Shown here: in pieces, positions 7,905 through 15,961 of the stretch
Position numbering within the stretch: position 1 is the first letter of the stretch
Layout of the letters: every line of letters begins with the position of its first letter
Origin: Phycisphaerales bacterium
GTDB taxonomy: Bacteria > Planctomycetota > Phycisphaerae > Phycisphaerales > UBA1924
DNA: 64,000 nt
Direction of reading: 5' to 3'
Assembly: GCA_029260495.1 (NCBI GenBank)
Contig: JAJDDD010000009.1
Coordinates: forward strand, 186,001 to 250,000
Position numbers and translations under genes: made by a program
The notes under the pieces: generated by a model
What the model was told of the DNA's origin: nothing
What the model saw: the letters and a program-made list of their open reading frames with translations, nothing else
Database searches by the model: none

Positions 7905-9875
7905 TTATTGCGGCGTCCCCGCGACCGCGCTCGCCACACGCTCGTTCTTCTCACCCCGTGTCGTTGGAACGGTTCCCAGGTAAGGGAGCGCCCGCTCCAC
8001 AATCCGCCGCACCACCGGACCCGCGACATCGGACCCGTAGTATTTTCCTCTCGCCACCTGCTCCGGACCGGGATCGTCAATCACAACCAGCACAACGATC
8101 TGCGGATTCCGCAGCGGCGCTCCCGCGATGAAGCTCGAAACATATTGCTTTGGAAAGTAGCCCTTCCCATCCGGACGGGCGATCTTGGACGTCCCGGACT
8201 TGCCAAACATTTCATAGCGTGGCTCCGACTCCGCCTTCCCCTCGCGCTGGAGCTTCGTGTCGAGGTTCTGGGCGACCTGGGCCATCGCGTCGCGCGTGAG
8301 CAGCGCCACCCACGCAGGCAGCACGCGATGCAGGGGGTCGGCGCCGATCTCATCAGCCTCAACCGCGCGCACGCGAATGCGCGGCAGCGTCCCGGAAAGC
8401 GCGCCGCTGCGCGCAAATACACTAAATGCGCGCACCATCTGGGCCGGCGTCACCGCGATTTCATACCCCATCGAAACGCTTGTATGCGTGTACTCACTCC
8501 AGTTCTTCGACGACGTGACAATCCCTGCCGACTCACCCGGAAGTCCGACGCCTGACGGCGCCCCGAATCCAAACCTGCGAATCGCACGCTGGGCCTGCGT
8601 ATTGGTCATGCGCCGACAGACCTTCGCCATTCCGATGTTCGATGAACGCACCAACACATTGCGCCAGCTTTGTTTCTCCACATGCGCAACATCCCTCAGC
8701 AGTCTTCCATAGGGCGTGCGCCACGCGCCGCCTTCCGTTTCAATTTCTTCTTCCGGGTTCGCCAGCCCAAGCTCCACCACGCTTGACCACATAAACGCTT
8801 TAAACGTCGAACCCGGCTCATATGCATCTTCAACGCACCGATTCCGGGCCAACGCCGGGTATGTCTCGTCGCGATTGGGATCGTGCACGACTCGGAATCG
8901 CGGCGGGTCTGCTTCCGCGAGCAGCGACGCCGTCTGTGCGCTGAACTCACGCAATCCTTCTGGCTCGCGAATGATGTCTCCCATCGCGAGCACTTCGCCA
9001 GTCCGCGGGTCCAGCGCGACGACGCGCCCTCCGGAGGCGTCCGCCTTGTCCACGCCGCGCTGCAGCTCCTCCATCACAATGCGCTGAATTTCCAGATCAA
9101 CACTCAGGCGGACATCCTGCCCATGCTCCGGCGCGTCCAGGCCGCCAAACTCAATCCACAGCGCCCGCCCCCACGGATCGTGCATATAGGTGACGGCGCC
9201 GTCGTCAGGTCTGAGCCTCTGCTCGTGGTACAGCTCCCCTCCGAGAAGACCATTGTGGTCCACTCCGACGCGCCCAACGATCGGCGCCACAGCGGTGTCC
9301 ATCGTTTCTCGCACCCATCGCTTTTCAAGCCAAACACCAGGCATCTTTAGGTAGCGAACAGCCTGAGCGCGATCCTCGGGCAGCGGACCTTCGACAGAGA
9401 CGTATCGGATCAGGCGTTCGCCTTTGGTTGTGCGCTCAAAGTTCGCCTCTATGCGCGCCAGGATGCGCGATGCGACCTTCTCAGGAGAGGCGCCCATTGC
9501 ACGTGCAAGCTCGAGAACTGATTGTTCGTAGGGCTCTGGGAAGCGCAGAGGGTCAACCGCCACCCGCCGCCCAACCCGGCTCGTCGCAAGCACGCGCCCA
9601 CGGCGATCCAGGAGGTCGCCGCGCCGGCCTTCTTCAGTCGTCACGCGCAATCGCTCATCAACGTGCGCGCGCAGCTTCTCACCCGGGAAGACCTGCAGCG
9701 CAAACACACGACCCAGCACGACGATGAACATCAGCGTGAGCGCGACCAGCAGCAGGCGACCAACAAGATGGACTCGGACAGCCTCGGACTCAGCTACAGA
9801 AGCAGGGGGGCGGGCCATCGGAGTTACCACACGCGTTGGAATGGCGGGTCGGCGTTTGGCATGCTGGGGCGCCAC
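7905..9875 (-). CDS. ftsI: Peptidoglycan transpeptidase FtsI/PBP2-type penicillin-binding protein
   Basis: A 656-residue class B PBP: cytoplasmic basic tail, one membrane anchor (~38-58), PBP dimerisation domain and transpeptidase domain. The three active-site motifs are present: SxxK in 'EPGSTFKAF' (near 354), SxN in 'VRSSNIGMAK' (near 410) and KSGT in 'EMFGKSGTSKI' (near 556). It crosslinks septal peptidoglycan on the periplasmic side, which is notable because peptidoglycan in Planctomycetota was long disputed. The GTG at 9875 has GAGGT 9 nt upstream and overlaps ftsL by 52 nt. The ATG at 9818, just after the ftsL stop, is the alternative start (637 aa). It is next to ftsL and rsmH, as in the classical dcw cluster. 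Confidence 0.9.
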   Translation of the reverse strand: MAPQHAKRRPAIPTRVVTPMARPPASVAESEAVRVHLVGRLLLVALTLMFIVVLGRVFALQVFPGEKLRAHVDERLRVTTEEGRRGDLLDRRGRVLATSRVGRRVAVDPLRFPEPYEQSVLELARAMGASPEKVASRILARIEANFERTTKGERLIRYVSVEGPLPEDRAQAVRYLKMPGVWLEKRWVRETMDTAVAPIVGRVGVDHNGLLGGELYHEQRLRPDDGAVTYMHDPWGRALWIEFGGLDAPEHGQDVRLSVDLEIQRIVMEELQRGVDKADASGGRVVALDPRTGEVLAMGDIIREPEGLREFSAQTASLLAEADPPRFRVVHDPNRDETYPALARNRCVEDAYEPGSTFKAFMWSSVVELGLANPEEEIETEGGAWRTPYGRLLRDVAHVEKQSWRNVLVRSSNIGMAKVCRRMTNTQAQRAIRRFGFGAPSGVGLPGESAGIVTSSKNWSEYTHTSVSMGYEIAVTPAQMVRAFSVFARSGALSGTLPRIRVRAVEADEIGADPLHRVLPAWVALLTRDAMAQVAQNLDTKLQREGKAESEPRYEMFGKSGTSKIARPDGKGYFPKQYVSSFIAGAPLRNPQIVVLVVIDDPGPEQVARGKYYGSDVAGPVVRRIVERALPYLGTVPTTRGEKNERVASAVAGTPQ

Positions 9876-10279
9876 AGGCCGTATACCTCGCTTGTGCGCT
9901 CACACCAGATGCCGGGCGCGGGGGCGAATGGCCCCAGTCCTTCAAGCTGATGGGCGATTTGCTCCGGCGTTGTGCGCGCCGCGATCTCTGCTCGGACGCG
10001 CCAGACATCTTCATCAATACTGCGGGTTTGTTCGTAGAGAATCATCAGTTTGCCGGCTTCGCGGATGCGCTGCTGCCGAACGACCAGCAGCGACCCTGCG
10101 GTCACCACCCCGATCATGAGCAGCGCGAGAAGCTTGGCGAACAAGAGAGCGTTCCTCCACGGCAGATGGGCCGGCGACGCCCGGAGTGTGTCCGAGCTCC
10201 AGACGAGCTTTCTCAATCGGCCATCGTCATGCTCGAACGAGAACTTCCAGAGTGAAGTCTCGGAGGGCCATCTCAGCAA
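9824..10279 (-). CDS. ftsL: FtsL-like division protein
   Basis: A 151-residue bitopic protein: cytoplasmic N-terminus of ~43 residues, one transmembrane helix ('LLFAKLLALLMIGVVTAG', ~45-62) and a heptad-like periplasmic helix to ~100. Position between rsmH and ftsI and this topology identify it as FtsL; sequence alone would not, since FtsL is poorly conserved. It would bridge FtsB/FtsQ and activate FtsWI. The best start is the TTG at 10279, 20 nt after the LysM gene stop; its ribosome site is weak. The ~50-residue C-terminal tail, rich in Pro and Trp, is longer than in typical FtsL. Confidence 0.65.
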   Translation of the reverse strand: MLRWPSETSLWKFSFEHDDGRLRKLVWSSDTLRASPAHLPWRNALLFAKLLALLMIGVVTAGSLLVVRQQRIREAGKLMILYEQTRSIDEDVWRVRAEIAARTTPEQIAHQLEGLGPFAPAPGIWCERTSEVYGLWRPSMPNADPPFQRVW

Positions 10280-10298
10280 GTTGAATCAAGAGTCCGTC

Positions 10299-11090
10299 TT
10301 ACTCAGGCAGACGCAGCTCAACGCCCACCGTGAGCATGTCTGGGTCGGCGATATCGTCGCGATTCAGATCGAAGATCTCGCTCCATCGACTCGCTGAGCC
10401 GAGTTTGTCAGCTGCGATGGATCCCAGCGTGTCGCCGGACTTGACCGTGTGCCTACGGGCTTTGGCGGCTGGGATGCGAGGCGGGTTGGCTTGCTTCGGA
10501 GCGGAGACCTGCCTTTGGGGAGATCGACCCATAAGGTCGTCGACGTCGGGGATGGCGAGCTCTTGTCCCACCTGCAACGAGCTGTTTGAGACGTTGTTGT
10601 GCTTGGCCAGCTCGTCGTGCAGTGAGGGGTCGTCGTAGTAGCGATCTGCGAGAGCCCAGAATGTGTCTCCGGGGGCGACGCGGTGGGTTCGGGTTGCAGG
10701 GTGGGCAGCAGCAGGGCGGAGACCCATTTTGATCACGACGGGGGCGGGCTCGCTGTTCTCTTCTGCGTCCCGGGGTCCGATTGGATCAGTTGCGGTCGCA
10801 GGGGGCATGTTCCGGGCGGACTCTCCAATCTCGCGGAGAATCTCATTGAGCGACGTCTTGTCCTGTTGATTTGTCGCAGCGACAGTCTGGCTGTTCTCCA
10901 GAGGGTCAGTCTCCAGCACGCGATTGATGGTCGCCATGCGAGCTTGGCGTGGCGCCGATGGATCATCATCCGCGACCAGCGTTTCGAGCTTTGCGCCGCC
11001 GGCGCCTGAGAAGTGATCCGAAATCACCACCCCCACGACAAGCACGAGGGCGAATCCGATCAGAAGAGCCAGTTTGTGTTCGCGTGTCAT
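10299..11090 (-). CDS. Membrane-anchored protein with two LysM domains
   Basis: A 263-residue protein: short basic start, one anchor helix (~7-24), a disordered 110-residue stretch rich in Ala, Asp and Pro, then LysM 1 (~135-181, 'HRVAPGDTFWALADRYY') and LysM 2 (~213-261, 'HTVKSGDTLGSIAADKL'). LysM binds the glycan backbone of peptidoglycan, so the protein should tether the inner membrane to the wall. It lies between rsmH and ftsL, a spot usually without a LysM gene, which suggests a role in division or wall attachment. The ATG at 11090 puts the anchor at the N-terminus; a TTG at 11180 in frame would add 30 polar residues. Confidence 0.75.
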   Translation of the reverse strand: MTREHKLALLIGFALVLVVGVVISDHFSGAGGAKLETLVADDDPSAPRQARMATINRVLETDPLENSQTVAATNQQDKTSLNEILREIGESARNMPPATATDPIGPRDAEENSEPAPVVIKMGLRPAAAHPATRTHRVAPGDTFWALADRYYDDPSLHDELAKHNNVSNSSLQVGQELAIPDVDDLMGRSPQRQVSAPKQANPPRIPAAKARRHTVKSGDTLGSIAADKLGSASRWSEIFDLNRDDIADPDMLTVGVELRLPE

Positions 11091-11240
11091 TCGAGTCGGC
11101 GTCCTTGCCTTGCGTCTGACGGTTGAGTTGTCAGTTGACCGGCGAGCGCCGGTCCCGGTGTTGATCTGTCTGTGCGCCAAGGCACCTGCACTTTCGGCTG
11201 GTCCATCAGCCTTCGCCTTCCACCATACACGAAGCGATTG

Positions 11241-12188
11241 TCACGCGCGCGGTGTGAGTTCAATAACGCGAAGCTTGGCGGACCGCGATCGCGGGTTGGC
11301 TTGCACTTCGGCCTCCGTCGGCGTGATCGGCTTGCGTGTGACGAGCTGCGCCAGACCGCGCTGGGCCAACTCGCCAAAGACACGTTTCACCGGACGATCT
11401 TCGAGCGAATGAAAGGAAATGACGCCGACCCGTGCTCCGGGGCGAAGCCAGCTTTTTTCCAACGACGCTGAAGCCGTGCGTTTCACAGCTTCCAGGAGCG
11501 CCGCCAAACTTCCCAACTCATCATTGACCGCGATGCGCAGCGCCTGAAAGGTTCGAGTGGCGGGGTGAATCCGCCGCCCCCGGTCGCGCCCCCGGCTTTG
11601 TTGCGGACGCGCGCCGCTGCGGACGATCTCTGCGAGCTGAGTTGTCGTTTCTATCGGTCCCGCCTCTCGGGCTTCGATAAGTTTTCGCGCGATCCGTCGG
11701 GAGTCGCGCTCTTCTCCGAGCTCGTAGATCAGATCGGCAAGCTCCTGTTCGGTCAGCGTGTTCACAAGCTCAGCTGCGGTGACGGGAGAGGAGGGGTCAA
11801 AGCGCATGTCCAGCGGTCCCTCGCGGGAGAAACTCAGCCCGCGCTGGGGGTCTGCCATCTGGGGGGACGAAAAGCCGAGGTCCGCAAGGACGACATCGGC
11901 TGAGAGGTCAAGTTCCGCGAGGCGGCGCGGAGCGTCCGCGAAGTTGCCCTGGATGCCGGTGACGGCGGGGGCGTCGGTGAGCGCTGCGATGCGGGCGGCG
12001 GCGTGCTCGAGATTCCCGGGATCTGCGTCACAGAGGGCGATCCGCCCGGTTGGGCCGATTTGCTGAGCGATTGCAGCGGCATGTCCGCCGAGGCCGGCGG
12101 TGCAGTCGAGTGCGGTTTGCCCCGGCGTTGGCGCGAGGGCTGCGAGCGTCTCTTCGAGGAGCACCGGAATGTGGGCGCGATCATCCAT
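11241..12188 (-). CDS. rsmH: 16S rRNA (cytosine-1402-N4)-methyltransferase
   Basis: A 315-residue RsmH/MraW. The start 'MDDRAHIPVLLEETLAAL' is diagnostic. The SAM motif 'DCTAGLGGHAAAIAQ', 'VLADLGFSSPQMADPQRG', 'FQALRIAVNDELGSL' and 'SFHSLEDRPVKR' are all present. It methylates N4 of C1402 in the ribosomal P site. ATG 12188 is chosen; the frame extends seven codons upstream without need. It lies 36 bp after ilvA on the same strand and heads the division block; no mraZ precedes it. Confidence 0.95.
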   Translation of the reverse strand: MDDRAHIPVLLEETLAALAPTPGQTALDCTAGLGGHAAAIAQQIGPTGRIALCDADPGNLEHAAARIAALTDAPAVTGIQGNFADAPRRLAELDLSADVVLADLGFSSPQMADPQRGLSFSREGPLDMRFDPSSPVTAAELVNTLTEQELADLIYELGEERDSRRIARKLIEAREAGPIETTTQLAEIVRSGARPQQSRGRDRGRRIHPATRTFQALRIAVNDELGSLAALLEAVKRTASASLEKSWLRPGARVGVISFHSLEDRPVKRVFGELAQRGLAQLVTRKPITPTEAEVQANPRSRSAKLRVIELTPRA

Positions 12189-12224
12189 GAATCGGGCTGT
12201 GCGGAGCATTTGCCAGGAAGTTCA

Positions 12225-13511
12225 TCAGGATTCACTCACCGGCGGGGTGGGGCGCCCGAGGGCGACGCGCATTTCAAAGCCCTGGCTTTCCAGAGTCTCG
12301 GTGAGCTCCTGCACCTGCGTGGGGCCCGAGGTTTCGACGACACAGCGGACATCGACGGAGGCGAGATCACTGGTGCCGAAGGCGCGATCGTGCCAGATGT
12401 CCTTGACGGAGGCGCCCACCGATGCGATCGCGGTTGTGAGGGAGGCGAGGCCGCCGGGGCGATCGCTGATGGTCGTGGTGAAGTTGATGAGCCTGCCGTC
12501 GGTCGCGAGGCCGCGCTCGATGACGCGGCCGATCATGGCGGGATCGATATTCCCTCCGCACAGAGGGAGGACGACTGTCTTGCCGCGGAGATCACCGAGT
12601 GAATCCTGGTGGTAGAGGTCCGGGGAGGTGCGGGCGAGCATGGCGGCGACGCCCGCAGCGCCGGCGCCCTCGACGACGGATTTCTCATATTCCAGCAGGC
12701 GAAGGACAGCGAGCGAAATTGCGGCTTCGTCAACGATTGCGAGTCCATCGATGAGCGGGTTGGCAGTCTCGAAGGCGTTGGCTCCGACGTCCGGCGTCGC
12801 GAGACCGTCGGCGATGGTCTTGCCAACATCGACATGAACGGGCTTGCCCGCATCGCGGGCTGCGTGAAACGTCGCAGCTCGCTCGGGCTCGACGCCGAAG
12901 ATTTTGACGGCCGGCGCTTCGTGCTTGATCGCGGCTGCGATGCCAGCGATGAGTCCGCCGCCGCCGATGGGCACGATGATGGCGTCGGGGTCATGGCCGT
13001 GGGCTGCCCGCACTTGTTCGAGCATTTCCAGGCCCATTGTTCCCTGGCCGGCGATGATTTCCGGGGCGTCGTACCCGTGGATGTACACCAAGCTGCGCTC
13101 GTCGACGAGGCGGCGGGCCTCGGTGTAGGCGTCGTTGAACGTTTCGCCCTTGGTCCGGACGGTGGCGCCAAGCTGTTCGCATGTGGCCCGCTTGATGATC
13201 GGCGCTGACTTTGGCATGACCACGGTGACGGGGATTCTGAGAAGGCTTCCGTGGTAGGCGAGACCCAGAGCGTGATTACCGGCGCTGGCGGCGACGACTC
13301 CGCGCCGCCGTTCGTCTTTGCTGAGCTGGAGAAGAGCATTGCGGGCGCCGCGCTCCTTGAAGGAGCCTGTCCGCTGGAGGTTGTCCATTTTGACGTAGAT
13401 GTTGGAGCCTGTCAGCTCTGAGAGGGGCTCAGAGCGCAGGCAGGGCGTTTCGACCACGCCGCCTCGGATTCGCTCTCGCGCAGCGGCGACATCTTCGTAG
13501 GAAATGCGCAT
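12225..13511 (-). CDS. ilvA: Threonine ammonia-lyase with ACT domain
   Basis: A 428-residue PLP enzyme of the 400-residue class. The Schiff-base Lys sits in 'TGSFKERGARNAL' (Lys52), the phosphate-binding glycine loop is 'PIGGGGLIAGI' and 'SAGNHALGLAY' is the Asn loop. A C-terminal ACT-like domain (~335-412, 'ISDRPGGLASLTTAIASVGA') is typical of this TdcB-like/short IlvA type. It deaminates threonine to 2-oxobutyrate, the first step to isoleucine. It is divergent from the LOG gene, so 13512-13595 must hold promoters for both. Confidence 0.9.
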   Translation of the reverse strand: MRISYEDVAAARERIRGGVVETPCLRSEPLSELTGSNIYVKMDNLQRTGSFKERGARNALLQLSKDERRRGVVAASAGNHALGLAYHGSLLRIPVTVVMPKSAPIIKRATCEQLGATVRTKGETFNDAYTEARRLVDERSLVYIHGYDAPEIIAGQGTMGLEMLEQVRAAHGHDPDAIIVPIGGGGLIAGIAAAIKHEAPAVKIFGVEPERAATFHAARDAGKPVHVDVGKTIADGLATPDVGANAFETANPLIDGLAIVDEAAISLAVLRLLEYEKSVVEGAGAAGVAAMLARTSPDLYHQDSLGDLRGKTVVLPLCGGNIDPAMIGRVIERGLATDGRLINFTTTISDRPGGLASLTTAIASVGASVKDIWHDRAFGTSDLASVDVRCVVETSGPTQVQELTETLESQGFEMRVALGRPTPPVSES

Positions 13512-13595
13512 GGACTATGAATCTACACGACACCTGCTCTGTTCGCCTTCCGGGGTGATCTCGGCCTGGGCGTCGGCGGGGATTACACTGGAGGG

Positions 13596-14249
13596 ATGAG
13601 TACGCTGAAGATTCATGCTGTGACCGTGTATTGCTCATCCTCGGAGGTCGTCGCGCGGGTATATCGAGACGCTGCGACCGATTTTGGAGGGCGGCTGGCG
13701 CGATCGGGTCGATCGCTTGTCTTCGGCGGAGGGAGCGTGGGGCTCATGGGGGCGATGGCTCGGGGGTGCCGGGGCGCTGGGGGGCATGTGGTGGGCGTGA
13801 TCACAGAGCGTCTGCGCGACGCGGAACAGCTTGATGATGAATGCGACGAGAAGATCGTCGTCAGAACGATGCGCGAGCGAAAAGCGATCCTCGAATCGCG
13901 CGGGGATGCGATGGTTATTCTTCCCGGCGGGCTCGGCACGTTGGAAGAGTTTTTTGAGATTCTCGTCGGGCGACTGCTGGGAGAGCATGACAAGCCAATA
14001 GTCATTGTGAATACGCCTGATCCAGCGCATCCTGAGCAGGCGGGCTACTACGAGCCCATGCTTCACATGATTAACCACATGATCGAGGAAAAGTTCGCCA
14101 AGGCGGGTGTGCATGAGTTGTTCACGATCTGCCAGACGCCGGCGGAGGCGATCGCTGCCCTTGATGCGCACAAGCCGAGCCAAGAGGGAGTGGATCGCAC
14201 GCAGTTGATGCCGACGCCGCCCTCTGGTGCGCACAAACTGACGCCATGA
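13596..14249 (+). CDS. LOG-family nucleotide phosphoribohydrolase (TIGR00730-like)
   Basis: A 217-residue Rossmann-like protein with 'VFGGGSVGLMGAMARG' near the N-terminus, 'RTMRERKAILESRGDAMVILPGGLGTLEEFFEIL' split here as the R-x-x-K and PGGxGTxxE catalytic motifs. This family, often mislabelled lysine decarboxylase, removes ribose-5-phosphate from AMP-type or cytokinin nucleotides. GAGGG directly abuts the ATG at 13596, which is closer than ideal; a GTG at 13620 is the next possible start. Its stop overlaps the lpxI start (ATGA). Confidence 0.85.
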   Translation: MSTLKIHAVTVYCSSSEVVARVYRDAATDFGGRLARSGRSLVFGGGSVGLMGAMARGCRGAGGHVVGVITERLRDAEQLDDECDEKIVVRTMRERKAILESRGDAMVILPGGLGTLEEFFEILVGRLLGEHDKPIVIVNTPDPAHPEQAGYYEPMLHMINHMIEEKFAKAGVHELFTICQTPAEAIAALDAHKPSQEGVDRTQLMPTPPSGAHKLTP

Positions 14250-15127
14250 CAACTCCGGCTGATAACGCGATTGTGGAAATTCCGCCGGCGCCGGCTCCGA
14301 TTGGGTTGATCGCGGGCCAGGGGCTCTTGCCGATGCTTGTCGCGGATGGCATTCGCGCGTCCGGACGCCCGGTGCATGCGGTGGGGTTGGCGGGTCAGTA
14401 TGACGCTGATCTGCCGGACAAGTGTGATCGTTTTCGACAGGTGGCGTTGCTTCGAATCGGATCGTGGGGGCGCCGGCTGCGGCAGATGGGCGTGACGCAC
14501 GCGGTGATGGTGGGGCGGGTGGACAAGGCGGGGACGATGCACGATCCACTGAGGCTGATTCGGAACATTCCCGATTGGCGCGCGATCGTGATTTGGTACG
14601 GTCGTCTGCGACATGACCGCCGATCGCCGGCTCTGTTGGCGGTGGTGGCGAATGAACTTGCCCGGACGGGAGTTATTCTCATCGACTCAACGCTTCCTAT
14701 TCCAGATCAACTTGCTTCGGTCGGCGTGATGACGCGGCGGTCGCCAACGGCGGATGAGCAGGCTGACATTGACTTCGGCTGGCCTGTGTTGCGCGAGCTG
14801 CTCAAGCTCGGAATCGGACAGGCGATCGCTGTGCGCGAGCGTGATGTCATCGCGGTTGAGGCAGTGGAGGGGACGGATCGGATGATCGTGCGCACCGGGG
14901 AGTTGTGTTCGCGCAGCGGGTGGATGCTGCTCAAGGGAGCGGCGCAGGATCATGATCGGCGGGCTGACGTGCCAACGATTGGTGAACAGACGATCCGAGG
15001 CATGCATTCGGCGGGTGGCCGGTGCATGGCGCTGGGCGCGGGGGATGTCATCATGGTCGACAAGAATCGCACGATTGAAGTTGCCAATGAGCTTGGCGTC
15101 GCGATTGTCGGGATCGAGCGATCGTGA
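14246..15127 (+). CDS. lpxI: UDP-2,3-diacylglucosamine diphosphatase LpxI
   Basis: A 293-residue LpxI (DUF1009). It starts 'PIGLIAGQGLLPMLVADGI' and carries 'LRIGSWGRRLRQMGVTHAVMVGRVDK' (in two pieces), 'GIGQAIAVRERDVIAVEAVEGT' and 'DVPTIGEQTIRGMHSAGG', with late Asp residues typical of this Mg-dependent enzyme. It hydrolyses UDP-2,3-diacylglucosamine to lipid X in lipid A synthesis, so the organism probably makes an LPS-type outer membrane. It overlaps both neighbours by 4 nt, indicating an operon with the LOG and TlyA-like genes. Confidence 0.9.
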   Translation: MTTPADNAIVEIPPAPAPIGLIAGQGLLPMLVADGIRASGRPVHAVGLAGQYDADLPDKCDRFRQVALLRIGSWGRRLRQMGVTHAVMVGRVDKAGTMHDPLRLIRNIPDWRAIVIWYGRLRHDRRSPALLAVVANELARTGVILIDSTLPIPDQLASVGVMTRRSPTADEQADIDFGWPVLRELLKLGIGQAIAVRERDVIAVEAVEGTDRMIVRTGELCSRSGWMLLKGAAQDHDRRADVPTIGEQTIRGMHSAGGRCMALGAGDVIMVDKNRTIEVANELGVAIVGIERS

Positions 15128-15786
15128 CGGGGTGTTCTGGTGACAAGCCTCAGGCGCCGCGCCATGTCGAGAACAATGAAGAGCGATATGTCAGTCGAGG
15201 CGGTGAGAAGCTTCGCGCTGCGCTGGATTGTTTTTCGTTCTCACCAGAAAAATTGACGTGTGCCGACCTCGGCGCAAGCGTCGGCGGTTTCACCGATTGC
15301 TTGCTCAAGGCTGGCGCAGCCAGGGTGTATGCGGTTGACACTGCGTATGGGCAGTTTGCATATAGGCTGCGCACGGATGAGCGAGTCGTGGTGATGGAGC
15401 GGGTGAACGTGCTCCATGTTGAACCGCCGGTGGATGTTGATCTCGTTGTACTGGATCTTGGCTGGACTGTGCAGCGCAAAGCGATTCCGGCGGCGCTACG
15501 CTGGTTGAAGGATTCATCTGAAGCGAGGATTCTCACGCTCATCAAACCACATTATGAAGCGGCGGGGTATGGATTTTCGGAAGAGCTTGAGGCTGGAGTT
15601 CCGGGAGTACTTCCGGAGGAGGCTGCCCGGGTTGTGGTTGACCGGACGCTGGATGAGCTTCCCTCACTGGGTGTTGAGGTGATTGGGTGTGTGATTTCTC
15701 CTATTCTCGGCGGGGGGAAGCGATCGAAGAACGCCGCGCGGGGCAACCACGAATGGCTTGCGCTTCTGAGACGTGCGAAGGTGTAA
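15124..15786 (+). CDS. TlyA/FtsJ-like SAM-dependent RNA methyltransferase, no S4 domain
   Basis: A 220-residue methyltransferase. 'ERYVSRGGEKLRAALD' and 'DLGASVGGFTDCLLKAGA' are the TlyA/FtsJ core with SAM loop; 'RVYAVDTAYGQ', 'LVVLDLGWTVQRKAIPAAL' and 'LTLIKPHYEAAG' place the K-D-K-type catalytic residues. True TlyA (16S/23S rRNA 2'-O-methylation) carries an N-terminal S4 RNA-binding domain of ~60 residues; here only ~20 residues precede the core. The GTG start overlaps the lpxI stop by 4 nt, so the missing domain is not due to a wrong start. It may use a partner for RNA binding or modify another substrate. Confidence 0.75.
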   Translation: MTGCSGDKPQAPRHVENNEERYVSRGGEKLRAALDCFSFSPEKLTCADLGASVGGFTDCLLKAGAARVYAVDTAYGQFAYRLRTDERVVVMERVNVLHVEPPVDVDLVVLDLGWTVQRKAIPAALRWLKDSSEARILTLIKPHYEAAGYGFSEELEAGVPGVLPEEAARVVVDRTLDELPSLGVEVIGCVISPILGGGKRSKNAARGNHEWLALLRRAKV

Positions 15787-15961
15787 GAGGGATGTTTCGC
15801 GCGGGTTGTCACAGCTGCACTTAGCGGACCTTTGCTGATCGCTGTGTTTTACCCAAACACCGTATTTGCGCAGTTGTTGGCCTGTTTTGGATTTGTGACA
15901 TTGTATTTACGTTGATTTTTCTCGTCTCTGCGGCATTTTGTATGTGAAGGAGAGGCGAAAC

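Noticed and set aside
7698-8555. A 285-residue plus-strand open frame over ftsI and the SGNH gene
   Set aside because: Overlaps two well-supported genes on the other strand; Arg/His-rich shadow.
13596-14249. Lysine decarboxylase
   Set aside because: The PGGxGTxxE motif places it in the LOG phosphoribohydrolase family; the decarboxylase label is a known misannotation.
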